DNA of 10,600 nucleotides, from contig JBJFGY010000047.1 in the NCBI GenBank assembly GCA_051893155.1, forward strand, positions 1 through 10,600, in the 5' to 3' direction. Of this stretch, positions 5,583 through 10,600 are shown piece after piece. Position numbers and translations under genes: made by a program. How positions within the stretch are numbered: position 1 is the stretch's first letter; every line of letters starts with the position of its first letter. The notes beneath the pieces are model-generated. The model did not search any database, was not told the DNA's origin, and was given only the letters and a program-made list of their open reading frames with translations. Source of the stretch: UBA6448 sp051893155 (GTDB lineage Bacteria > Bacillota_I > Bacilli_A > RF39 > UBA660).

Positions 5583-7589
5583 TTAATTTTCCTTTCTTTC
5601 ATCAATTTTTTCTTTTAAATATGCAAAATAATTATTTTTAATTGCTAAACTTGAAGTATTAATTTTATTATATACCATTTCATTAATTTTTTTTATTTCT
5701 TCCTCAGTATATGTAAAATCCGTATAATAAGTAATCTTTCCTGTAACAGCATTATAATATGCTAAATCATTTTTCCAAGACATATCATAAAAAACTACTA
5801 AATTAGTATAATCGCTAGAAAAAACATCTTCTCCTTGATAAAGTCTTGGATCATAATCTAAATTAAATAAATTTGCTATTGTTGGAAGTAAATTAATATA
5901 ACTTGTATATGTACTAAAAGTAGTTTTTTCTAAATTTGAATTAAATATTAATAATGGTACTTTTTCGTTTTCATAATCATTTAAATCTCTTTCTAATACT
6001 TCATTTAAATGATCGAGTGTTATTCCATAAGGATAGTGATCTCCGAAAAGAACAATAACAGTATCCTCTAATAAATTTCTTTCTTTAAGTCCTTCGATTA
6101 AAATTCCTAAAGCATTATCAAGTACTTTTAATTTTGACATATATCTTTTTATATCCATTGAATAGTCTTCATCAGTAAACAAATCTAAATACATATCTCC
6201 ATATGGAGAAGAAATTGAATATGGTTGATGAGATGAAACTGTAATAATATAACTCATAAATTTTTCAGGATTTTCACTATCAAGTTTCTCTAAATATTTT
6301 TGCATTAAATCTTCATCTGATGCCCATTTTCCATATATAGTTGAATAATCTATATTAAGAGAATTTGCATCATAGTAATTCATAGAACCCATATTAGGAT
6401 GAATTACAGTACGATAATAATAAGTATTATTATAATTATGAAAACTATTTGTAGTATAACCACTATTATTAAATAAATTAAACATTGATTCAAAATATGT
6501 ATTATCTTGATAAATATTTGCTGTACAATTATTATAAATTGAATATAAAGAAGTTAATGTACTAAATTCATTATTACCTGTAGCACAACTATTTCTTGGT
6601 GAATAATTATTTTCAAAATAATAACTATGATTTAATAAATAATCAAAGTTTGGATAATATTTACTATTAATGATAATATCATTTACACTTTCCATCATTA
6701 TTACAATTAAATTTTTATTTTCAAACATACCAGTATATTCATTTTTATTTGTAATATTTTGAGATATAAAATAATTATTTAAAGTATTTAAAGTAGTATT
6801 AGTTTCATTTGCGATAATATCATTCCACACTGTATCATCGATATCTCTTGAATTATCTTCTTGTTTCTTTTCTTGATTATATGCAAAAATAAGTTCAGAA
6901 TCTGTTGAACCCAAAACTTTAGCCTTTACATCAATTAAACCATAGGAAATAATACCAAAATCTTTAACACATAAAGATGGATTTGAGGCACTTACAAATA
7001 AATCTTTTAATTTAGTTACTTGCAGTTTATCAGTATTATATTTATCATCAAGAGTATAATAATATGAATAACTAAATATAACTATTAATATTAACATAAT
7101 AATTGTAATAATTTGATATTCATAAGTATAAGTTTTTTTTAATTTAAAATCTTTAGAAAAATTTTTATTTTTAACATTTTTTAAAATAAAGCATATTAAA
7201 CAAAAAGCAAATGGAATAAAAATGCATAGATAAATGCCTTTCATACTCATTAGAAAATCTTTAATATATTCTTTAACAGCACCTGCTTGACTTACTGTAT
7301 TAAAAGACATATAAACTCCTAAAAAGTTATTAAAAAGTAGTTCTAAAAAAGCATAAAAAGAAAACATAAATATTATTATGAAACTTAAAATATTTCCCAT
7401 TTTTTTTGAAAAAATAGATAATATTAATGACAAAACCATACTTATTATTGATATTGCTAAAATTATTCTTAAAAAAGAAAAATTAAATAAACTTATTTTA
7501 TTTATTAGTCTAAAAATTATCTCTATAAATAATAGAGGGAAAAATAATATTAAAAAATTTGATAGTATTTTATTTTTGAAGATTTTCAT
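5583..7589 (-). CDS. LTA synthase family protein (membrane phosphoglycerol transferase / sulfatase fold)
   Basis: This 668-aa protein has the two-part plan of LtaS-type enzymes. About five hydrophobic segments (roughly residues 9-30, 38-60, 66-92, 118-138 and 156-178) are followed by an extracellular alkaline-phosphatase/sulfatase-fold domain. Metal and catalytic positions match the family: E300 in MMESVND, nucleophile T337 in CATGNNEF, H454 in SSHQPY, and D517-H518 in FGDHYP. R393 in YYYRTVIHP may fill the substrate-binding arginine role. LtaS polymerises glycerol phosphate from phosphatidylglycerol into lipoteichoic acid; related enzymes are primases or modify other surface glycans, so the exact substrate is not settled. 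V-K-A at 221-223 could be a signal-peptidase site like the one that releases the LtaS domain (inference). The start overlaps rnhB by 20 bases, with AAAGG 7-8 bases before the ATG. It lies between rnhB and topA in a tight operon. Confidence 0.9.
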   Translation of the reverse strand: MKIFKNKILSNFLILFFPLLFIEIIFRLINKISLFNFSFLRIILAISIISMVLSLILSIFSKKMGNILSFIIIFMFSFYAFLELLFNNFLGVYMSFNTVSQAGAVKEYIKDFLMSMKGIYLCIFIPFAFCLICFILKNVKNKNFSKDFKLKKTYTYEYQIITIIMLILIVIFSYSYYYTLDDKYNTDKLQVTKLKDLFVSASNPSLCVKDFGIISYGLIDVKAKVLGSTDSELIFAYNQEKKQEDNSRDIDDTVWNDIIANETNTTLNTLNNYFISQNITNKNEYTGMFENKNLIVIMMESVNDIIINSKYYPNFDYLLNHSYYFENNYSPRNSCATGNNEFSTLTSLYSIYNNCTANIYQDNTYFESMFNLFNNSGYTTNSFHNYNNTYYYRTVIHPNMGSMNYYDANSLNIDYSTIYGKWASDEDLMQKYLEKLDSENPEKFMSYIITVSSHQPYSISSPYGDMYLDLFTDEDYSMDIKRYMSKLKVLDNALGILIEGLKERNLLEDTVIVLFGDHYPYGITLDHLNEVLERDLNDYENEKVPLLIFNSNLEKTTFSTYTSYINLLPTIANLFNLDYDPRLYQGEDVFSSDYTNLVVFYDMSWKNDLAYYNAVTGKITYYTDFTYTEEEIKKINEMVYNKINTSSLAIKNNYFAYLKEKIDERKEN

Positions 7590-8496
7590 TATTTTGCCTT
7601 TCTAATAAATCGCGGACAGGTTTGTAAGATGTCCTATAAATATCTAATATACCATATTTATTTATAATTTCAAGATGCCTTTTAGTGGGATATCCCTTAT
7701 GTTTAGCAAATTCATACTCTGGATAAATTTTATCATATTCATCCATAATATGATCTCTTGTTACTTTAGCTAAAACAGATGCTGCCGCAATTGTGATACT
7801 TTTTGCATCGCCTTTAATAATACCTAAACTTTTGATTTTATGCAAGTCCATTGCATCAGTTATTACAAAATCCGGCTGAATGTGTAAAGTATTTACAGCC
7901 TCATTCATTGCAAGTCTACTTGCCTCTAAAATATTTATTTCATCAATTTTTTTATTATCAATTACACTTATACTATAACTAATTGCATCTTTTTTTATTA
8001 TTTTAAAAAATTTTTCTCTTTGTTTTTCCGTAAGTTTTTTTGAATCAGTTAAACCCTCTAAAGTATAACCATTTGGAAGAATAACAGCAGCTGCAACAAC
8101 TGGTCCACATAAAGGACCACGACCAGCTTCATCTGTACCAGCAATTAATTTATAACCTTTACTATTAAGTAAATTTTCATAATGATGATTATCCTTATTT
8201 TCAATATAATTATATATTACTTTTAAAGTATTTTTATCATCAGCATACATTTTAAGTAAAATATTTTCATTTGCAACATTAAATTTATGAATCTTTACTA
8301 TATTTTTAATATCATAATTATTATTAATAAAAACAATATTATCAAAATTTTTAATCTCTTTTTTATTACACGCTAAAAATATATAATCACATTCTTTTTT
8401 TATACCTAGCATTACAAGTGCACTATCATATGTAATTATATACTCAAAATCCAAATTTATACTTTTTAATTTATCAATTATTTCCTTCTTCTTCAT
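7570..8496 (-). CDS. rnhB: Ribonuclease HII with an extended N-terminal domain
   Basis: This 308-aa enzyme cleaves the RNA strand of RNA-DNA hybrids and nicks at single ribonucleotides in DNA, supporting replication and repair in the cytoplasm. The catalytic domain starts near residue 115: GTDEAGRGP (D122, E123 and the GRG loop), LTDSKKL (149-155), VITDAMD (D214) and AKVTRD (D248) give the four acidic catalytic residues. KGDAKSITIAAASVLAK and HKGYPTKRHLE are also typical. The N-terminal 110 residues are longer than, and look different from, the short lead-in of Bacillus RnhB; they resemble a degenerate nucleotidyltransferase-like module (tentative). The start overlaps rbgA by 23 bases, with AAAGGA about 10 bases upstream inside rbgA. 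The 3' end overlaps the LtaS-like gene by 20 bases. Translational coupling on both sides is likely. Confidence 0.95.
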   Translation of the reverse strand: MKKKEIIDKLKSINLDFEYIITYDSALVMLGIKKECDYIFLACNKKEIKNFDNIVFINNNYDIKNIVKIHKFNVANENILLKMYADDKNTLKVIYNYIENKDNHHYENLLNSKGYKLIAGTDEAGRGPLCGPVVAAAVILPNGYTLEGLTDSKKLTEKQREKFFKIIKKDAISYSISVIDNKKIDEINILEASRLAMNEAVNTLHIQPDFVITDAMDLHKIKSLGIIKGDAKSITIAAASVLAKVTRDHIMDEYDKIYPEYEFAKHKGYPTKRHLEIINKYGILDIYRTSYKPVRDLLERQNNENLQK

Positions 8497-9382
8497 CTAA
8501 AGTAATTCCTTTAATTTTTCCATTTATAAAATCATTATATATTCTTTCACTTATTTTTATAAAATCATCTTCTTTAAATCCCCATTTTTTGGCAAGCAGA
8601 TTATAAATTTCATAAATATCATTACTTTCAATATTATAAATACTATTTAAAACATTTGGATATTTATTTATATAAATACTTATTATATAAAATGCAATAT
8701 CATTTATATTTAATACTTCTTTTTTTATTGATCCTATTGCTGCGATATTTAAAGCTTGTTTTTCATCATCAAGTTTTGGCCATAAAATACCCGGAGTATC
8801 TAAAAGTGTTATTCCATATTTAGTAGGTAAAAAATTTAAAGTTTTTGTAACTCCAGGTTTATTGCCAACATTTTGGACTTTTTTTCCAACCATATTATTT
8901 ATTAATGTTGATTTTCCAACATTTGGTATTCCTAAAACTAAAGCTTTAATATCTTTTTCTTTAAGTCCTTTATTTTTTCTTTTTTCTTGAATATGACTAG
9001 TACATTTTTTAGTTAATTCAAATATTTTTTTATAATCTAAATTATTTTTTAAATCAACTACTAAAACATTATAACCATTTTCTTCATAATATTTTACAAA
9101 CTTATTAGTTTTATTAATATCACATAAATCTTTTTTAGTCATTATTAAAATTTTTTCTTTATTTTTAATAATATTATCTACTTCTTTAATCATAGTAGAT
9201 TTTGGGCATCTTGCATCTACTACTACATACACAATATCTATTAAATTCATATTTTCTATAATCATTCTTTTAGCCTTAGCCATATGACCTGGATAATAGT
9301 TGATACTCATAGATGGTAAAATTTTTTCATTTTCATCCATCTTTTTATTTTTTCTCATTTCTCTTTTTTGATACATGTCCAT
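8474..9382 (-). CDS. rbgA: Ribosome biogenesis GTPase RbgA/YlqF
   Basis: This 302-aa circularly permuted GTPase of the YlqF/YawG family is needed for late 50S subunit assembly in Bacillota. The motifs appear in the permuted order: YYPGHMAKAKRM (29-40), VVDARCP (54-60), G4 as MTKKD (81-85; threonine replaces the usual Asn of NKxD), G1 GIPNVGKST (151-159), the G2 region NKPGVTK (174-180) and G3 DTPGILWPK (195-203). The conserved core starts near residue 26, so there is a basic extension of about 25 residues compared with Bacillus RbgA (about 282 aa). The first ATG is kept because AGGAAG lies 9 bases upstream; an initiation nearer MSINYYPGHM is possible. The stop is TGA and overlaps rnhB. It is the first gene of the rbgA-rnhB-ltaS-like-topA operon, as rbgA-rnhB adjacency in other Bacillota would predict. 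Confidence 0.95.
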   Translation of the reverse strand: MDMYQKREMRKNKKMDENEKILPSMSINYYPGHMAKAKRMIIENMNLIDIVYVVVDARCPKSTMIKEVDNIIKNKEKILIMTKKDLCDINKTNKFVKYYEENGYNVLVVDLKNNLDYKKIFELTKKCTSHIQEKRKNKGLKEKDIKALVLGIPNVGKSTLINNMVGKKVQNVGNKPGVTKTLNFLPTKYGITLLDTPGILWPKLDDEKQALNIAAIGSIKKEVLNINDIAFYIISIYINKYPNVLNSIYNIESNDIYEIYNLLAKKWGFKEDDFIKISERIYNDFINGKIKGITLDEEEGNN

Positions 9383-9417
9383 TATTTATCACTTCCTTTT
9401 CTATAAATTGTAATTTA

Positions 9418-9579
9418 TTAATCGCCATATTCTAAAAAATAGTTTTTGTATTCTTTGTCTAGATATACAAATAAATCATCAATATATTTTAAAATTTGTT
9501 GTTTTTCTGGATTTTCAACATTTTCCCATTCATGTTTTTTAGAATCACCAGCAAATAATCTACAATATCTTTTTTTCAT
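9418..9579 (-). CDS. Small hypothetical protein, 53 aa
   Basis: A 53-codon ORF runs from an ATG at 9579 to TAA at 9418. It starts MKKRYCRLFAGDSKKHEWEN and ends YFLEYGD. It is charged, rich in lysine, glutamate and tyrosine, with no signal peptide or membrane segment; the second half (about 23-50) looks helical. AAGGA sits about 12 bases upstream, inside the last codons of the RhuM-like fragment, and its ATG is only 5 bases past that gene's stop, which suggests coupled translation. It ends 35 bases before rbgA. I do not recognise the family. It does not look like the missing part of RhuM in the same frame. It supports a real gene by its ribosome binding site and codon pattern, but the short length leaves doubt. 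Confidence 0.6.
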   Translation of the reverse strand: MKKRYCRLFAGDSKKHEWENVENPEKQQILKYIDDLFVYLDKEYKNYFLEYGD

Positions 9580-9584
9580 TAAAC

Positions 9585-9794
9585 TTAATTTTCCTTCTTG
9601 TTAGTTGAATCTACCAATAATTCATTGTCTTTATAAATAGAATTAATATGTTGACTTATATTTTGTTGGGTTGTTTTATATATTTCAGCAATTTGATTTT
9701 GAGTTAGCCAAATATCTTCGTTCACAAATTTAACATTTATTTTTGTTATTCCATCTTTGTCTTCATAAATCATAATTTCATTATTTTCTAGCAT
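9585..9794 (-). CDS. RhuM-like protein, N-terminal fragment only (69 aa)
   Basis: The 69 residues match the N-terminus of RhuM ('virulence protein RhuM') family proteins: IMIYEDKDGITKINVKF, then EDIWLTQNQIAEIYKTTQQNI (27-47) and HINSIYKDNEL (49-59), a helix-turn-helix-like segment. RhuM proteins are usually about 300 aa or more; here the reading frame stops just after DST, where the family normally continues into its large C-terminal part. It is thus a truncated gene or a stand-alone DNA-binding module. An excellent ribosome binding site (AAAGGAG, 9 bases before the ATG) is intact, so the fragment may still be translated. RhuM genes are accessory, often near mobile elements or defence islands, and their function is unclear. 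It is followed after 5 bases by the 53-aa ORF. Confidence 0.75.
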   Translation of the reverse strand: MLENNEIMIYEDKDGITKINVKFVNEDIWLTQNQIAEIYKTTQQNISQHINSIYKDNELLVDSTNKKEN

Positions 9795-9852
9795 ATAATA
9801 TTTCTCCTTTCAAAAGTTTTTCATAATTCCCACACCTATAATTTTTTTAAGT

Positions 9853-9866
9853 ATTTTATATAAAAT
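9853..9866. repeat. 14-bp perfect AT palindrome in the RhuM-fragment leader
   Basis: ATTTTATATAAAAT reads the same on both strands. It lies in the 110-base non-coding stretch (9795-9904) upstream of the RhuM-like fragment. It could be an operator or part of a promoter, but short AT palindromes arise easily in DNA this AT-rich. Confidence 0.35.
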
Positions 9867-9880
9867 TTAGATGTAAAAAG

Positions 9881-9908
9881 TATTTAACAAGAATTCCATT
9901 ATTTTCAA
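9881..9908 (-). promoter_or_regulatory. Weak candidate promoter for the RhuM-like fragment
   Basis: On the minus strand TTGAAA (9908-9903), a 16-base spacer and TAAATA (9886-9881) resemble -35 and -10 boxes. This would give an untranslated leader of about 80 nt containing the AT palindrome. Matches are modest and AT-rich background makes chance hits common. Confidence 0.3.
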
Positions 9909-9994
9909 GAATTTAAAAATGATTTTTTATAAGTTTCCATTACGCAGTTAATATCAACATTTGTTATACTTTCTATATTATTTTTTTCTTTCAT
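9905..9994 (-). CDS. Doubtful 29-aa ORF downstream of the membrane protein gene
   Basis: An ATG at 9994 opens 29 codons (starting MKEKNNIESITNVDINCVME) to a TGA at 9905. A weak Shine-Dalgarno-like GAAAGTGA lies about 8 bases upstream, and the ORF starts 19 bases after the stop of the membrane protein gene. It has no recognised domain and may be the surviving 5' end of a decayed gene or non-coding. It is listed because it is the only reading that makes sense of this gap. Confidence 0.25.
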   Translation of the reverse strand: MKEKNNIESITNVDINCVMETYKKSFLNS

Positions 9995-10013
9995 AATAAA
10001 TCACTTTCTTTTA

Positions 10014-10421
10014 TTAATTCATTAAAAATCGGTCTTGAAATTCTTCTATGGTATATATTTTGCTATCATTTGGTACTGTAACGTATGAAAAAGCTCCATT
10101 TTTTTTAGCAATTATAAATGCTTCATCTGTCCAATTAAATTTTCCTCTATCAGTAATTTTATATGTCCAATTTGGACTTCCCCAAAATTCAGTTGTACTT
10201 GTAACATTTATATATTCAAAGCCATAATTAGCTTCTCCATTATCAATTTTATAAATATATGTTTCATAAGTTATTTCTCCAGATCCACCATGAAATACTG
10301 CAATATAATTATCTTTAATATTATTATTTATATTCTTTTTATTTAATAAAGCTAACCCCAAAATAATTGATAATACTATAAGTATTATAATAATTATCAA
10401 AATTTTAAATTTGTTTTTCAT
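10014..10421 (-). CDS. Single-pass membrane-anchored hypothetical protein, 135 aa
   Basis: The protein begins MKNKFK, followed by a long hydrophobic segment (about residues 6-27, very rich in Ile and Leu) and NKKN. This is a signal anchor placing the remaining ~105 residues outside the cell. There is no lipobox cysteine, so it is not an obvious lipoprotein. The outer part is rich in Tyr, Trp, Thr and Gly (YIAVFHGGSGEITYETYIYK, then FWGSPNWTYKITDRG and FSYVTVPNDSK), suggesting a small beta-rich fold. It resembles uncharacterised proteins of low-GC gut Bacillota as I recall them, but I know no function. The ATG at 10421 is preferred, with AAGGA 12 bases upstream; the frame stays open upstream to TTG codons at 10430 and 10433, which abut the Shine-Dalgarno and are unlikely starts. 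Confidence 0.8.
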   Translation of the reverse strand: MKNKFKILIIIIILIVLSIILGLALLNKKNINNNIKDNYIAVFHGGSGEITYETYIYKIDNGEANYGFEYINVTSTTEFWGSPNWTYKITDRGKFNWTDEAFIIAKKNGAFSYVTVPNDSKIYTIEEFQDRFLMN

Positions 10422-10433
10422 ATTCTTCAACAA

Positions 10434-10438
10434 TCCTT
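10434..10438 (-). promoter_or_regulatory. Ribosome binding site deciding the membrane protein start
   Basis: AAGGA (minus strand 10438-10434) is 12 bases from the ATG at 10421, but 0 and 3 bases from the upstream in-frame TTG codons, which favours the ATG. I see no convincing promoter in the 75 bases between 10422 and 10496, so read-through from the upstream gene is possible. Confidence 0.5.
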
Positions 10439-10496
10439 CCTACATTGCTTACCACGTTTATTTATATTTTTTAATTCACTTATATCATCACTTTGT

Positions 10497-10600
10497 TCAT
10501 TTTATTTCCTTGAGTTTCTTTTGTTCTTTAGTTTCTAATTGTTTCTTTTCTCTTTCAAGTTCTTTCAAACTCTTTTTAGGTGTTGGCATTTCTTCAGGCA
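10497..10600 (-). CDS. C-terminal end of a lysine/glutamate-rich coiled-coil protein (cut by window edge)
   Basis: A reading frame enters from the right edge and ends at TGA (10499-10497). The visible 33 residues run PEEMPTPKKSLKELEREK and continue through KKQLETKEQKKLKEIK. The strongly alternating Lys/Glu/Leu pattern predicts a helical, possibly coiled-coil, tail. No family can be named from the fragment. A second frame (about 10503-10427) continues a similarly charged sequence, SDDISELKNINKRGKQC, and ends 5 bases before the next ATG, so the TGA may be the result of a one-base indel in an A-run. The beginning is outside the window. Confidence 0.5.
   Translation of the reverse strand, partial: PEEMPTPKKSLKELEREKKQLETKEQKKLKEIK

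Noticed and set aside
7378..7605. Plus-strand 75-codon ORF
   Set aside because: It is antisense to the membrane segments of the LtaS-like gene and the end of rnhB; its lysine/isoleucine-rich composition is what AT-rich antisense sequence gives.
8474..8476. Alternative genetic code with TGA as tryptophan
   Set aside because: The conserved tryptophans I checked in HtpG and TopA use TGG, and rbgA ends at TGA at the expected place overlapping rnhB. The standard bacterial code fits, although a single TGA stop is not strong proof.
9407..9436. Promoter for rbgA just upstream of its ribosome binding site
   Set aside because: TACAAT at 9412-9407 is a fair -10, but the best -35 at 17-18 bases is very poor (TTAGAA or TTTAGA). 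Not listed as a feature; transcription may come from upstream.
9813..9827. Tiny leader ORF ATG-AAA-AAC-TTT-TGA upstream of the RhuM-like fragment
   Set aside because: Four codons with only a weak ribosome binding site; such short ORFs are expected by chance in this composition.

Overview
The window is very AT-rich, and every gene I can support lies on the minus strand, so transcription runs from position 10600 towards 1. Protein families, GGAG-type ribosome binding sites, sigma-A-like promoters, Rho-independent terminators and a CIRCE/HrcA operator all suggest a low-GC monoderm bacterium (Bacillota or a related, possibly uncultured, gut-type lineage). A lipoteichoic-acid-synthase-like enzyme fits a Gram-positive-type envelope. 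The tryptophan codons I checked are TGG, and TGA serves as a plausible stop (end of rbgA), so the standard bacterial code is assumed.

Layout in the direction of transcription. (1) Positions 10600-9418 are an accessory-looking patch of short genes: the 3' end of a lysine/glutamate-rich coiled-coil gene cut by the window edge and possibly frameshifted; a 135-aa single-pass membrane protein of unknown function; a doubtful 29-codon ORF; a 69-aa RhuM-like fragment with an intact ribosome binding site; and a 53-aa orphan. (2) Positions 9382-3558 are a tight housekeeping operon, rbgA - rnhB - LTA-synthase-like gene - topA. The first two junctions overlap by 23 and 20 bases, and topA starts with TTG 3 bases after the previous stop. 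A strong terminator follows topA. (3) Positions 3505-2030 hold an AAA ATPase with a DUF4143/PD-(D/E)XK-like C-terminus. It has its own promoter, woven into three identical 12-bp direct repeats spaced exactly 33 bp apart, and its own terminator. (4) Positions 2019-46 hold htpG (bacterial Hsp90), with a strong extended -10 promoter overlapped by a CIRCE element and a terminator that begins in the stop codon. (5) The left edge carries two more hairpins; one is probably the terminator of a converging plus-strand gene outside the window.

The operon combines 50S ribosome assembly (RbgA), RNA-DNA hybrid removal (RNase HII), surface polymer synthesis (LtaS-like) and supercoiling control (TopA). The most notable observations are the 33-bp-period repeat array at the ATPase promoter, the near-identical 12-nt leaders predicted for the ATPase and htpG mRNAs, an unusual N-terminal domain on RNase HII, and the small-gene patch next to rbgA. 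I found no CRISPR array, insertion sequence, rRNA or tRNA, and no gene-free stretch longer than about 220 bases.
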